Below, piece by piece: positions 44,301 to 53,344 of a stretch of DNA of 64,000 nt. Source of the stretch: Acidobacteriota bacterium (lineage in GTDB: Bacteria; Acidobacteriota; Terriglobia; Terriglobales; SCQP01); contig JAKASR010000003.1 of assembly GCA_021818955.1 (NCBI GenBank), positions 62,001-126,000 on the forward strand, read 5' to 3'. The notes under the pieces are model-generated. The model worked only from the letters and a program-made list of their open reading frames with translations, had not been told where the DNA came from and did not search any database. Each line of letters opens with the position of its first letter. The stretch's first letter is position 1. The position numbers and the translations under genes are program-made.

Positions 44301-44725
44301 ATCGGCTGGACGGACAACTGCGCCAGGTGGAAGACAAACTGCTGCAACGCAAACTGGCCTGGGATGACCGCAAATCGTACATGGCGCCGATGAAGATTTA
44401 CTCCAAGCTGTTCTGGCTCTATGGCGAAGCCGGAGATGGAATCGGCGACGTAGCCGGCGACCCCGATTTCCCGCCCACCACGCAGGAAGTGGAAGTGGCC
44501 GCCCGGCTGCACGCGCAACTGGAAGCGGCGCTGAACGGGTATAAGGTCGTGCTGGCGCGCGACGTGCCGGCCTATAACCAGGCGCTGCGGTCGCGCCAGG
44601 TGCTGAATCTGGTCGTACCGGGAACGGCGGCGCCACACCCATTATTGGCGCAGGCGCAGCATAAGACCCAACCCAAGGGCAAGGCGAAGACAAAGGCGAA
44701 AGCGCGCAAACCGGCGCAGCGCTGA
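41321..44725 (+). CDS. Large secreted BNR/sortilin-type beta-propeller protein
   Basis: The open frame begins at 41246, but that start lies upstream of the promoter. ATG 41321 with GGAG is used, and ATG 41405 is an alternative that yields a clean signal peptide (MLALAPAALWALLAASPAA). The roughly 1134 residues contain many Asp-box repeats of the VWKSVDGGINW, IYKSTDGGNTW and FRTLDGGKHW type, making one or two propellers related to glycosyl-hydrolase/VPS10 proteins. A C-terminal FlgD-like or Ig-like sandwich (YWDLRYAKPLQLKLR) and a helical, Lys/Ala-rich tail follow. This class is frequent in acidobacteria and flavobacteria. Enzyme activity is unproven. Confidence 0.85.
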   Translation: MPIFRSRPQVAHRIRVANRKVGRAHRRIMLALAPAALWALLAASPAAKTKPAAAKAQQPTLPWYHALQFRYIGPPGNRVSAVAGVPGNGNVYFAGAASGGVWKSVDGGINWRPVFDKEPAQSIGSIAIAPGHPNTVWVGTGEPFIRSNVSIGDGIYKSTDGGNTWQHLGLEKSGRISRIVIDPRHPQRVLACAMGTLYGPQQTRGVFRTLDGGKHWTRVLFAGPDAGCSDLAMDSHNPRTLIAGTWQMVIHTWGKYSGGPESGIFISHDEGATWKRMQGHGLPPGPWGKIAVGIAPSDSQRMYALIENSDPGKYGMLFRSDNGGRMWKAASYARILDERPDYTTRFAIAPDNENEVAVVSNYVSLSYDGGLTSKVVYWGGDTHDIWFDPSNAQRIMIGDDGGVNISTTGGRSWHRVSLPNAQIYHVATDDRIPYYVYGNEQDNESVRGPSNSRGYSIPAAMWQTTAGCESGFSYPEPKDPNIVWGSCYGGYFARYDLRTNQTRAVSPWPSEILDSPAKAVRYRWNWTPPLLISPWQPHTVYAGSQYVHVTSDGGQSWKIISPDLTRDQKKRMGNSGGLWPDNLGVEYWGTLFALAAQKKQPGLIWAGSNDGLAHLTRDYGKHWEDVTANIHGIPKYGTISSIFPSPYNPGGAYIAVNAHQMNDRNPYIFKTSDYGQSWKEIVNGIPPSVFSYVHRVIEDPARRGLLFAGTENGLYVSFNDGGKWQPLQNNLPHAPVSWLTIQPRFHDLVVATKGRGIWILDDITPLEQGTKTALQAPLHLYRTRPAYRFRKIGSIRASGGFYAAGRNPRYGADINFNLAGAPPAKTQAWLEILDAKGQQVRRLKLHGLHAGLNRVYWDLRYAKPLQLKLRTTPRAMPHLWYERRFWYRHTRPIYHWGLSEAEHGPLAAPGTYTIRLQVGGMKQTGALTIYKDPHSAGSLQDIRQDVNFLLALRSDIDTTARAINQIEQLRVQLQQQRTLLQGNPQLAWMLTDGHRLDGQLRQVEDKLLQRKLAWDDRKSYMAPMKIYSKLFWLYGEAGDGIGDVAGDPDFPPTTQEVEVAARLHAQLEAALNGYKVVLARDVPAYNQALRSRQVLNLVVPGTAAPHPLLAQAQHKTQPKGKAKTKAKARKPAQR

Positions 44726-44799
44726 GCGGCAGGGGCGGCGCAGAACAAATGCGGAACCGGCGCCGGCGCGAATGCGTAATATGCAAGCAGGGGGGAATC

Positions 44800-45639
44800 A
44801 TGCGCAATTCTCGATTGGCAATCCTGCTGGCGCTGCTGGGCGCTTTACCGCTTTGGGGCAAGACCTGGACGCGCAGCTTCGAAGTGCACGGACGCCCGGA
44901 GGTGCATATTGCCGCCCATAATGCGGCGATCAGCGTGCAAGCCTGGAATCAACCGAACGTACAGATTGAAATCGTCAGCCGCGCCTGGGGCTCGGAATCG
45001 AATGCTTTTGAAGCCGACGCGCACCAGAGCGGGAACCTGATTTCGCTGCAGTTGCGCACGCCGAGCCAGTTTTTCAGCTTTGGGGGGCGATCGATTCACA
45101 TCACGGTAGAAACGCCCTCGCCGGCGAACCTGGTGCTGGATTCAACCAATGGCGCACTCCGGGTCCAGGGAATCGCGGGCGAACTGGAGCTGAACACCAC
45201 CAACGGCAGCATCCATACCCGCGACACGAGTGGCGAATTGAGAAGTTACACCACCAACGGCGCCATCCAAATTAGCGGCGGCAACGGCAACATCCGGGCG
45301 CACACCACCAACGGCAGCCTTCGCTTGCGCGGCCGGTTGAGCGGGCTGCAGGCGCAAAGCAGCAATGGCTCGATGCATATCGTCGCCGAGGAGGGTTCGA
45401 GAGTATCCAGCCGCTGGACGCTGACCAGCGGCAATGGCAGCATCCATTTGCGACTGCCCCGAGATTTATCGGCGCGGCTGGAAACGCGCACCGGACTGGG
45501 CAGCGCGCATTGCAGCCTGCCGCTCAAGCAAAACACCAGCAACAATTCAATTAGCCGGCATGAGTTGAGCGGCACGCTGAACCAAGGCGGCGGGGTGATT
45601 GCCATCCGAACCGGCAACGGCTCGGTGCGTATCGATTAG
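44800..45639 (+). CDS. Secreted DUF4097-type beta-helix protein
   Basis: GGGGGAA precedes ATG 44800. The 279 residues have a signal peptide (LAILLALLGALPLWG). A right-handed stack of short beta strands follows, in which TTNGSI/STNGAL-type turns recur about every 20 residues (LDSTNGALRV, LNTTNGSIHT, YTTNGAIQI, HTTNGSLRL, QSSNGSMHI, TSGNGSIHL). That pattern is the DUF4097 family, often periplasmic or surface-exposed. It ends in a strong terminator. Confidence 0.88.
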   Translation: MRNSRLAILLALLGALPLWGKTWTRSFEVHGRPEVHIAAHNAAISVQAWNQPNVQIEIVSRAWGSESNAFEADAHQSGNLISLQLRTPSQFFSFGGRSIHITVETPSPANLVLDSTNGALRVQGIAGELELNTTNGSIHTRDTSGELRSYTTNGAIQISGGNGNIRAHTTNGSLRLRGRLSGLQAQSSNGSMHIVAEEGSRVSSRWTLTSGNGSIHLRLPRDLSARLETRTGLGSAHCSLPLKQNTSNNSISRHELSGTLNQGGGVIAIRTGNGSVRID

Positions 45640-45650
45640 TGCTCATAGCG

Positions 45651-45684
45651 CTGAAAAAGCGGGGGCGAACCTCCGCTTTTTCAG
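45651..45684 (+). terminator. Hairpin terminator, probably bidirectional
   Basis: CTGAAAAAGCGGGGG and CCTCCGCTTTTTCAG pair over 15 bp with one mismatch around a 4-nt loop. It lies between the converging DUF4097 and BON/SRPBCC genes, and its arms provide a T run on either strand. Confidence 0.85.
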
Positions 45685-45703
45685 TTAAAAGCAATTTCAA
45701 ATT

Positions 45704-46882
45704 TCAAGCCATGACCTGGCCGCGGGTGACGACTTCGCCGTGGGCGCGAGTTTTACCAACTTCCAACAACGATTTCATGCGCGCCAGATCTTCGTGCATG
45801 ACCGACATGGGATCGCTGCCGAAGATGCTGGCAAAAGCATGGCCGATGGCGCCGCCGGGAGGATTGTAGGACAGGAGAATATGCAGGCGGGTGGCGCCGT
45901 CGGATTCCGATTCAAAGCGGACAATGCCGGCATTTCCCACGGCCGCGCCGGGAACCGATTTCCAGGCCAGCACCTGATTGGGCAGGTTGCGGGTGATTGC
46001 GGCTTCCCAACTGACGTCAAGGCCGGCAGGGCCGGAGACAGTCCAGCGATAGTGTCCATTGGCGGTGCAGTGCACGCTTTTGACATGAGCCATAAAGCGG
46101 CTGAAGTTTTCCGGATGCGCCCAGAGCTGAAAGACCTGCTCGATGGGGGCATGGATGGTGAGGGTTTTCTGCATACGCACGGCGCTGCGAGTCGGTCCGG
46201 CGCCCAGCAGGCGGCGGGTTTCAAGATTGGTAGCCGCCCGGAGCAGAAGGCCGGCGCCGAGCAAGGACTGGGATGTACCCAGCGGGCCGCCACGGCGCAG
46301 CCCGCGCGCCAGCAAAACGCCGCCCCCGGCGCCGGCCAGCAGCCGGGTGGAAGGCGCCCAACGGCTCCGCAGCAGGTTCAATTGCCGGCCATGGCGGCGT
46401 CCGGAGCCGCCTTGCAGGCCGGGAATATCGCCGGCAGACTGATGGCGCTCGAGCCGGTCTTCGACTGCGCGCACACCGGCGACCTGGCGCACCTGATGAA
46501 GGAGCAGCGCGGCTTCAGATTCCAGGACCGGCCCGCGCAGGGTGATGTGGCCGTCGAAGGCAGCGACTTCGATGGCAGTAGGATGCGAGCAGGCGCGTCC
46601 GAGCCGCGAGCGAACACGGGCCACCAAAACCTCATCATCGCAGGCATGCGCTTGCAGCTTCGCGCCCAACTCGGCCAGAAAGCCCCAGGCGCGGTGGCGA
46701 AAGTCGCGCGTGGTTTTATCGGCGGCGATGCGCGCCTGATGGCTGACATGCACCAGCTTATCGCGCACTACGGCGCGGCGACGGCTGCCCCGGCGCGGAT
46801 CCATCCAGTACATCAGGCCGCAGCCGGCGGCCATGCCCGAAAGCCAAATTCCGAGCGGATGAGGGCTTTTCCCGGCAGGCAT
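45704..46882 (-). CDS. BON-domain plus SRPBCC (cyclase/dehydrase-like) membrane protein
   Basis: GAGGGGAGG lies 5 nt before the ATG. The 392 residues start with a short hydrophobic segment and a YWMDPRRGSRRRA motif common to this family. A BON domain follows (about 85-150, AFDGHITLRGPVLES, VAGVRAVEDRL), then a Gly-rich hydrophobic stretch (about 180-225). The last part is an SRPBCC domain (about 235-380, TIHAPIEQVFQLWAHPENFSRFM, RLHILLSYNPPGG). BON domains bind membranes and SRPBCC folds bind hydrophobic ligands, so a lipid- or envelope-stress role is likely. Confidence 0.88.
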   Translation of the reverse strand: MPAGKSPHPLGIWLSGMAAGCGLMYWMDPRRGSRRRAVVRDKLVHVSHQARIAADKTTRDFRHRAWGFLAELGAKLQAHACDDEVLVARVRSRLGRACSHPTAIEVAAFDGHITLRGPVLESEAALLLHQVRQVAGVRAVEDRLERHQSAGDIPGLQGGSGRRHGRQLNLLRSRWAPSTRLLAGAGGGVLLARGLRRGGPLGTSQSLLGAGLLLRAATNLETRRLLGAGPTRSAVRMQKTLTIHAPIEQVFQLWAHPENFSRFMAHVKSVHCTANGHYRWTVSGPAGLDVSWEAAITRNLPNQVLAWKSVPGAAVGNAGIVRFESESDGATRLHILLSYNPPGGAIGHAFASIFGSDPMSVMHEDLARMKSLLEVGKTRAHGEVVTRGQVMA

Positions 46883-46960
46883 ATATGCCTCCCCTCGGCC
46901 GAAGTTTTCCCCGGCACTCTAGATGAGATGATTGCCACGGGGGGGAAGTTGACAAAAAAC

Positions 46961-46998
46961 GGCTTGGCCGCTTTTACTTTCAGGCGCTGACACTTTCG
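46961..46998 (+). repeat. Dispersed intergenic repeat, truncated head copy
   Basis: CGGCTTGGCCGCTTTTACTTTCAGGCGCTGACACTTTCG is present, then similarity stops before the GTCCGG hairpin. It sits upstream of the BON/SRPBCC gene. Confidence 0.75.
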
Positions 46999-47079
46999 CC
47001 GCGTAATTCCCGCGGAATTGCTTTATTTGGTCGTTCAGCGGCGCGGGCCCTAAATTGAATGGCCCCGATCGTACCGGAT

Positions 47080-49932
47080 TCAAAACACCCATTCGATGCG
47101 GCGGCGGCAGGTGGCGGCGCCGGCGATGGGCCGGGCCGCCAGGGCGCGCACGCCGGCGAGCGAATTGCGGTAGGGCAGGACCAGCACCAGTTCATTCCGG
47201 CCGCCGAAGCGAAGCCAAGGCTCGGGCAAATAGAAATCGTTTTGCGGACCCATCACCGCATAGCGGCCGATGAATTTGCCGTTCACGTAAATCAAGGCAT
47301 CGCTGTCGGCTTCAAGATGCAATTCCCAGGGAAGAAACCAGCCCGCGGTAGCGGCGGCGGCGGGCAGGGTGAAGTTCCGGCGCGCCCAAATCATTCCAGG
47401 CCACAAGCCGGCCGAGCGCGAAGCGACCGGAGCGGGCCAGATAGAGAAATCAAAGCCGGGGCGCAGATCGCGTCCGCGCGAGGCGCCATCCACGCTGGCA
47501 GGGAAAAGCTGCAGCCGCCAGCGATTTACAGTTTTAGTTTGACCCTTCAACTCCAGCGTGGCCGATTTCAGGCCTTTGAGGTGAGCGATTTCCGGGCCGA
47601 AATTATGCGCTCCGAACATCTCGTAGCAGACGACCAGGCGATTGCGGCCGGCTTTCAAGAGCGGGCCAAGATGATAAGCGGCCTGCGCGCCGGAACGGCC
47701 GGATTCAGGCAGATGATGCGCGTTGATAAAAACGCGCCAGGCGCTGCCGGCGGAATGCATGAACAGGCGCAAATTGGCGCCGGGCAGCGGCCCGGCGGCG
47801 TGAAAGCCGGCTTCGTAGATGACGTAGCCGTAGGGCAGGCGTCCGAAGTGCTGCAGCGGCGGCAGAGGCGAAGCCAGCGCCAAAGCGCCGGCAGCGGACA
47901 ATGGCTGCTGGTGAAATGACCACGCCGAACCGGCAGGCAGCAGATCGCGAACGGTAGCGGGCGGGGGAGGAATTTCCAATTCGAGCGAAGCCACGCGCGC
48001 GCCGGGGTGGTAGCGGAAGCGCTGCGGCCGGCCTGCGAGGCGGCAAGCGCGCGGAACGCGCGGCAGCGCGACCTGGAGGCGATGGCGGCCGGGCGTAAAT
48101 TGCAGTTCCGCCCAGGCGGCATTGGCCCGGCGGCCGCTTGATTCCAGCAGCGACGCATCGCCGAACCAGAGCAGCTTGTCATGACTGGATTTGCCGGAAG
48201 AGACCGCGGAATTCACCGGACTGATCCAGAGCCGGCGGGCGAGATGGCGCGGGGCAAAGAAGACCTGCAACTCGGCGGGAGGATGATTCCAAGCCAGGCG
48301 CAAGGAGCGCGGGCGGCTACCAACGCGCGCGCGCAGGCGCACGGCTTGGCGATCGGCCAGCCATTGCACGCCCGCGGGAAGCGGTTCAGAGGGCGGGGCG
48401 GGGGCGGCAAATTCGGCTTCCACGGCTTCGCCCGGCTCGGCAGCCAGCAGCACCAGTTCCCTGCCCCCGCTGCGCTCGGCGGCCAGCACTTCCGCCGTAC
48501 TGCTGAGCAGGCGGCGTCCATTGAGATCCCAATTCAGGGGCAGCAGGCGCGCGGCGCGCGCGGGCAGAAAGATTTCACCCGCAGCTGGCAATCGCCGCGC
48601 AGGAGTAGCGGCATTCGCGCTCAGTTCCAAAGCCAGGCGGCGGGGCTGATCGCGCTGGTCGCGAAGAAAGATAAAGCCGGTATCGCCGTGGGCGCGCACC
48701 GTAAGCCCCACCCCGGGCTGATTACCGGACAGGCCGACGCGACCTTCCACCTTTACCGCCCGGGCCAACTGCTCGCCCGCCAGCGCCAGCAACATGCCCA
48801 ACTCGCGCATGGCATAGTATTTTTCCCAAAGCCAGCCGCCTTCACGCACCGGAGCGGCGTAGTCGTAGGTGGTGGTCAGATCCTGGGCGGCCCAGTTGAA
48901 ATTGGAGCCGCCGTGGCCCATGTAGTAATTCACATAAGTAACGCCCTGGGCAAGCACCAGGCGCGTCAAGCTGGAAAGCTGTTCCGGGCCGATGCCGGGC
49001 TGCTCGATGGACAGGCGGCCGCCGACCTGGGCAAACCAGCCGCCTTGCAGCTCGGCAACCCCCAGCGGCGCGTCAGGAACCTGGCGGCGCAACCGCCGCA
49101 GCGGCGGGATGACGCTCCCCAGATTCCAGCGCGGATAAAAATCGCAAGTATCGAACAAGCGCGCCATGACGGGATTATTGCGCTCGCGCACCTGCTTGCC
49201 CCAATTGGTGAAGAGCGGGACTTCGATGCCGGACTTCCAGGCCATGCCGGCCAAGGCGGAAAGATAAGCCAATTTTTCGGCATCCGGCAGCGGCCAGTAA
49301 TCATACTCGTTTTCGATCTGCATCAAGATGATGGGGCCGCCGCGGGACGACTGATGCCGGCGTATGACCGGCAGGATGCGGTTGAACCAGTATGCAGAGG
49401 TGGCGACACTGCGCGGGTCGGGGCTGCGCAACGGAAAGCGCTCGGCCACGATCCAGTCGGGAAAGCCGCCGGTAGTCCATTCGGCGCAGATGTACGGTCC
49501 GGGGCGAACGATCATCATCATGCCCAGCTCGCCGATGAGCCGGCAGTAGGCGTCGAAGCCGGAGAGATCGAAGCGTCCGGGCTCCAGCTCGTGATAATTC
49601 CAGAAGACGACGGTTTCAATGCAATTGATGCCGGCCGAGCGCAGCTTCAGCAGGCGGTCGCGCCACAGTTCGGGCGGAATGCGCGGGTAATGCATGGAGG
49701 CGCTGAAGATGAAGCGGTCGCGTCCGGCAATCGAGAAGCAATGCGCGTCGTAGCGGACCTGGCCGCCGAGCGGCGGCAAAGCCTGGCAGCCGCAATCGGG
49801 CCGGGCAGGTTTTTGAGGCGGCAACCAGAACAGCATCGCGCCATCGGCGGCGGAGAAAGCCAGCGGCGCCAGCGCCGCCTGGCGCAAAAAACGGCGCCGC
49901 GACGCGGAACGGGCAGGAGGATCGAGCTTCAA
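47080..49932 (-). CDS. Tat-exported glycoside hydrolase family 35 (beta-galactosidase-like)
   Basis: The TTG start at 49930-49932 is chosen. GAGGTG lies 6 nt upstream and a TATAAT (49958-49963) provides a promoter between it and the longer start at 49974. The N-terminus then reads MKLDPPARSASRRRFLRQAALAPLAFSA, a good twin-arginine signal. GH35 motifs are clear: FSASMHYPRIPPELWRDRL, IVRPGPYICAEWTTGG, the acid/base Glu in QIENEYDYW and a nucleophile Glu in GVAELQGGW. Several beta-sandwich domains fill the C-terminal half, including a galactose-binding-like one near the end. It removes terminal beta-galactosyl residues, probably from plant cell-wall glycans. Confidence 0.9.
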   Translation of the reverse strand: MKLDPPARSASRRRFLRQAALAPLAFSAADGAMLFWLPPQKPARPDCGCQALPPLGGQVRYDAHCFSIAGRDRFIFSASMHYPRIPPELWRDRLLKLRSAGINCIETVVFWNYHELEPGRFDLSGFDAYCRLIGELGMMMIVRPGPYICAEWTTGGFPDWIVAERFPLRSPDPRSVATSAYWFNRILPVIRRHQSSRGGPIILMQIENEYDYWPLPDAEKLAYLSALAGMAWKSGIEVPLFTNWGKQVRERNNPVMARLFDTCDFYPRWNLGSVIPPLRRLRRQVPDAPLGVAELQGGWFAQVGGRLSIEQPGIGPEQLSSLTRLVLAQGVTYVNYYMGHGGSNFNWAAQDLTTTYDYAAPVREGGWLWEKYYAMRELGMLLALAGEQLARAVKVEGRVGLSGNQPGVGLTVRAHGDTGFIFLRDQRDQPRRLALELSANAATPARRLPAAGEIFLPARAARLLPLNWDLNGRRLLSSTAEVLAAERSGGRELVLLAAEPGEAVEAEFAAPAPPSEPLPAGVQWLADRQAVRLRARVGSRPRSLRLAWNHPPAELQVFFAPRHLARRLWISPVNSAVSSGKSSHDKLLWFGDASLLESSGRRANAAWAELQFTPGRHRLQVALPRVPRACRLAGRPQRFRYHPGARVASLELEIPPPPATVRDLLPAGSAWSFHQQPLSAAGALALASPLPPLQHFGRLPYGYVIYEAGFHAAGPLPGANLRLFMHSAGSAWRVFINAHHLPESGRSGAQAAYHLGPLLKAGRNRLVVCYEMFGAHNFGPEIAHLKGLKSATLELKGQTKTVNRWRLQLFPASVDGASRGRDLRPGFDFSIWPAPVASRSAGLWPGMIWARRNFTLPAAAATAGWFLPWELHLEADSDALIYVNGKFIGRYAVMGPQNDFYLPEPWLRFGGRNELVLVLPYRNSLAGVRALAARPIAGAATCRRRIEWVF

Positions 49933-49957
49933 AGGCGCACCTCGAGTACAAGCGGCC

Positions 49958-49963
49958 ATTATA
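49958..49963 (-). promoter_or_regulatory. -10 box of the GH35 gene
   Basis: A perfect TATAAT on the minus strand places initiation about 19 nt before the TTG start and leaves the GAGGTG ribosome site in the leader. A weak TTGTTC lies 16 bp further upstream. Confidence 0.45.
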
Positions 49964-50005
49964 AGCGGGCCCACTCGATGAACAATATGGGTTGAGACAC
50001 GGCGA

Positions 50006-50106
50006 GGCGGCTCGGCCGCTTTTGCTTTGCGGCTCGGCCGCTTTTACTTTTAGGCGCTGACACTTTCGCAAAGGTCCGGCCGAAACCGGACGCATGGCGA
50101 ACGCTC
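50006..50106 (+). repeat. Dispersed intergenic repeat with duplicated head
   Basis: The head GCGGCTCGGCCGCTTTTNCTTT occurs twice in tandem (from about 50007 and 50030). The GTCCGG-CCGAAA-CCGGAC hairpin follows (50074-50091), then CGCATGGCGAACGCTC. The copy lies between the divergent GH35 and arsR genes. Confidence 0.85.
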
Positions 50107-50132
50107 ACGGAACGGCTCGACCTCATTTTCCA

Positions 50133-50161
50133 TTTACTATATTCGATATTTAGAATATATT
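50133..50161 (+). promoter_or_regulatory. arsR-dab operon promoter with embedded operator
   Basis: TTTACT (50133-50138), a 17-bp spacer and TATATT (50156-50161) form a plausible promoter. A perfect 7-bp inverted repeat TATATTC-N8-GAATATA (50138-50159) spans the spacer, ideal for an autorepressing ArsR dimer. The ATG is 7 nt after the -10, so the transcript is likely leaderless. Confidence 0.7.
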
Positions 50162-50168
50162 AATATCA

Positions 50169-50522
50169 ATGAGCGACGCGCTGCGGCAGTTCAAAAGCGA
50201 TATTTTCCAGGGGTTGGCGCATCCGACCCGGATTGCGATTGTCGAGCTCCTGCGCGCAGGAGAACTGCCGGCGGGGAAACTGATTGAAAAGCTCGAACTG
50301 GAGCAAGCCAACGCGTCGCAGCATCTCGCCGTGCTGCGCGCCAAGCAAATCGTAGTGAGCCGGAAAGCCGGGAATCAAGTCTATTATTCGATTCGAGACC
50401 GCGCCCTGCTCGAGGTCCTGGACATCCTGCGCCGCTATTTCTATGCCCAGCTCAGCAGCACAGTCAACATGCTGCAGGAAGTGGCGAATGAGCGGCCCCA
50501 GAGCCGCCTTAAAGCGCATTGA
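50169..50522 (+). CDS. ArsR-family regulator of the DAB operon
   Basis: This 117-residue winged helix has LAHPTRIAIVELL, the recognition segment ANASQHLAVLRAKQIV and the wing VSRKAGNQVYYSI. It contains no cysteine at all, so thiol-metal or persulfide sensing as in classic ArsR/SmtB/SqrR proteins is excluded. Its input is unknown. The stop overlaps the dabA start (TGATG), giving strict coupling. It probably represses its own operon through the palindrome in the promoter. Confidence 0.9.
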   Translation: MSDALRQFKSDIFQGLAHPTRIAIVELLRAGELPAGKLIEKLELEQANASQHLAVLRAKQIVVSRKAGNQVYYSIRDRALLEVLDILRRYFYAQLSSTVNMLQEVANERPQSRLKAH

Positions 50523-53344
50523 TGCTCCAGGCCAGCCCACAGCCGTCACGACAAGCGAAATTGCAGGCCGCCATTGCGGAAGCCGCGCAACTGCTGCCCC
50601 AACAGGGTCCGATCGGAAGCTTCGTGCATCACAACACGCTGCACCACTTCGAAGCCTTACCTTTCGAAGAAGCCGTAAAAAGGGCGGCGCAACTGTTCGG
50701 CGCGGAGCCGTACATGAGCGAGGCGGCATACCGGGCCGAGCTGGCGCGGGGACGGTTTCAACTGGTGGACGTGGACGCCGCCCTCGACCGCGAACCGGAT
50801 TTCCCGATTCTGGCGCGCTTGAGCCGAGGGGCGCTGCGCCGGGCCATGATTACACCCGGAGTCCGGGAATTCGATGCCGCCACGATCGTTTGGCGCATCG
50901 AGCAAGGCGATTTGGCCAAGGATTTTCGCAAGCCGGCGCTGCGCACGCTGTTTGAAGCCTGCTTCGACCGCACCATCGCTCACGAGGAAGAGCCGGATCA
51001 ACCTCGGCCGGTGGACGAAATCATTCATCCATGGCTCATCCGGCTGTGCTCGGTTTTCCTGGATCAAGGGACCGCCTACTGGCCCATGCCGCATCGCGAG
51101 CAGGGCTTTTATGAAAGCACCCGAACGCTGTTTTCCAGCCGCGGCGGAATTTTCCCGCAATACCTGGTCGGACTGGACCAGGAATTCCGCAGGCAGCAAG
51201 ACCTGTCTTTTTCGGCGGCCGACGCGGTGCTGGACAGCCTGAGCAGCCAGGCCGGCGACGAAGCCGAATGGCCGGAAATCATTCAAGCCGAACTGCTGGC
51301 GCTGCCGGGCTGGGCCGGCCTAATGCACCGGCTGGAAAAAGATCCGGACCTGGCGCCGCATCGAACCCTGCCTTGTTCTCTCCTGGATTATTTAGCCGTA
51401 AGACTCACGATGAGCCGAGTGGCATCGCGCCGGGGCGCAGCGGAGATTACGCCGGAAGAAAATCCGCTCAAAACCCAGGAGCGGCGGCGGCTGAGCCGGA
51501 CCGCGCGGGTTTACGACGCGGCGCGCGTGTTGCGGTTTTCCGCGCAGGAAATCAAGGGCCTCACGGACGGCGAGTGGGCGACGTTTTCCAGCGAGATCAA
51601 GGCGTTCCACGGGCTGGAGCGCCGGAGAATCCTGCACCTGGCTTATGAACGCGCGCATGAGCGCGAGATTCTCCGCGGCCTGGCCAGCCACAGGAAATAC
51701 CGCGGCTTATTCGACGCTGCCGGAAGGCCGGCGGCGCAAATCTTTTTCTGCATCGACGAACGCGAGGAATCGCTACGGCGCGCTCTCGAGGAAGCCGAGC
51801 CGCGCGTGGAAACCTACGGCGCCGCCGGTTACTTCGGCGTAGCCGTGGATTACAAAGGCATTGACGATGCGCACAGCGCGGCCTTCTGCCCGGTAGTGAT
51901 CAAGCCGGAACATGCGGTCGTCGAGCAGCCAAAAGCCGAGGACAGCGGCTTGCTGGAGAGCCGCCGCTCGCGCCGGAAATTTCTCGGGCTGTTCATGCGA
52001 AACTCCTTCGTTTCCTCGAAGACGTTAGTGCGAGGCTGGCTGTCGACGGCTTTGCTGGGTCTTTTTTCCGTGGTGCCGCTGATCGGGCGGTTGCTGGCGC
52101 CCCGTCAATACGCGCGCTTGCACGATTGGCTGAACCGGACCTTTCTGCCGGAGCCACGGACGGAACTCACGCTGATGCGGAACACCACCCAATCGCAAAG
52201 CGCGGTGGAGGGCCTGCTGACCGGCTTTGATCCCGACGAAAAGGCGGAACGGGTCGCCAGCGTGCTCCGGCCGGCGGGCCTGGCGAGCGGCTTTGCCCGT
52301 TTGGTGCTCATTCTCGGCCACGGATCGACCAGCCTCAACAATCCGCACGAATCGGCGCACGATTGCGGAGCGTGCGGAGGGCGGCGGGGCGGGCCGAACG
52401 CCCGGCTGTTCGCGGCGATGGCGAACCGGCCGGAGGTGCGGCAACGGCTGCGGGAAACAGGCATCCACATCCCCGCCGACACCTGGTTTCTCGGCGGCTA
52501 TCACGACACTTGCAGCGACCATATCGAGCTATTCGATCTGGAAAGCATTCCAAGCACGCATGCAGCGGACCTCGGCTTAATCCGTAAAGCCCTGGAGGAG
52601 GCCCGGGCGCAGAATGCGCGCGAACGCGCCCGGCGCTTTGAATCATGCTCCGCCAAAGTCGAGGCCAGGCAGGCGCTGCGCCATGTGGAGGAACGCAGCG
52701 AACACCTGGCGCAACCGCGTCCCGAATACGGCCATTGCACGAATGCCGTTTGCATCGTGGGGCGGCGGCGCCTAACCCGGGGAGTATTTCTCGACCGCAG
52801 GGCATTTCTCGCTTCATACGATAACGCTCAAGACCCGACCGGCGACCATCTCGTGGCGCTCATGGCCGGAGTGGTTCCAGTCTGCGCGGGCATCAGCCTG
52901 GAATACTATTTTTCGTTCGTGGATAACGACCGCTACGGCTGCGGGACTAAACTGCCCCATAACGTAACCGGCTTAATCGGGGTCATGGACGGCCATGCGA
53001 GCGACCTGCGCACCGGCTTGCCGTGGCAGATGGTCGAATTGCATGAGCCGGTCCGAATACTGTTTGTGATCGAAACAACGCCCGAGAAGCTGGAAAAAGT
53101 GATTGACGCCCAGGCGGAGCTCAAGCAGCTCGTAACCCATCGCTGGATCCGGATGGCGACGATCGACCCGGAATCGGGCCGTGTGCACGTGCGCAGGGAA
53201 AACGGCTACGAAGGGTTTCAGGAGGCTCTGGAACGCCTTCCGGTGGCGCTTTCGTCGAACGAATGGTACGCCGGCAAAATGCAGCATCTTCCGATGGCCT
53301 GGATTCAAGCTCCGGCAATCATTCCGAGCGAAGCGGCGGGATGA
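50522..53344 (+). CDS. dabA: DabA (DUF2309/UPF0753), inorganic-carbon accumulation subunit
   Basis: This 940-residue cytoplasmic or peripheral protein has the beta-carbonic-anhydrase-like zinc site of DabA. Cys410 and Asp412 lie in FFCIDEREES, and His600 and Cys615 in GHGSTSLNNP and DCGACGG. Other family blocks are FVHHNTLHHFE near the N-terminus and GVIPVCAG-type VVPVCAGISLEYYFSF near the C-terminus. With a membrane DabB partner it couples an ion gradient to one-way CO2 hydration, trapping bicarbonate in the cell. It overlaps arsR upstream and the first proton-channel gene downstream (ATGA). Full length, all ligands present. Confidence 0.95.
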   Translation: MLQASPQPSRQAKLQAAIAEAAQLLPQQGPIGSFVHHNTLHHFEALPFEEAVKRAAQLFGAEPYMSEAAYRAELARGRFQLVDVDAALDREPDFPILARLSRGALRRAMITPGVREFDAATIVWRIEQGDLAKDFRKPALRTLFEACFDRTIAHEEEPDQPRPVDEIIHPWLIRLCSVFLDQGTAYWPMPHREQGFYESTRTLFSSRGGIFPQYLVGLDQEFRRQQDLSFSAADAVLDSLSSQAGDEAEWPEIIQAELLALPGWAGLMHRLEKDPDLAPHRTLPCSLLDYLAVRLTMSRVASRRGAAEITPEENPLKTQERRRLSRTARVYDAARVLRFSAQEIKGLTDGEWATFSSEIKAFHGLERRRILHLAYERAHEREILRGLASHRKYRGLFDAAGRPAAQIFFCIDEREESLRRALEEAEPRVETYGAAGYFGVAVDYKGIDDAHSAAFCPVVIKPEHAVVEQPKAEDSGLLESRRSRRKFLGLFMRNSFVSSKTLVRGWLSTALLGLFSVVPLIGRLLAPRQYARLHDWLNRTFLPEPRTELTLMRNTTQSQSAVEGLLTGFDPDEKAERVASVLRPAGLASGFARLVLILGHGSTSLNNPHESAHDCGACGGRRGGPNARLFAAMANRPEVRQRLRETGIHIPADTWFLGGYHDTCSDHIELFDLESIPSTHAADLGLIRKALEEARAQNARERARRFESCSAKVEARQALRHVEERSEHLAQPRPEYGHCTNAVCIVGRRRLTRGVFLDRRAFLASYDNAQDPTGDHLVALMAGVVPVCAGISLEYYFSFVDNDRYGCGTKLPHNVTGLIGVMDGHASDLRTGLPWQMVELHEPVRILFVIETTPEKLEKVIDAQAELKQLVTHRWIRMATIDPESGRVHVRRENGYEGFQEALERLPVALSSNEWYAGKMQHLPMAWIQAPAIIPSEAAG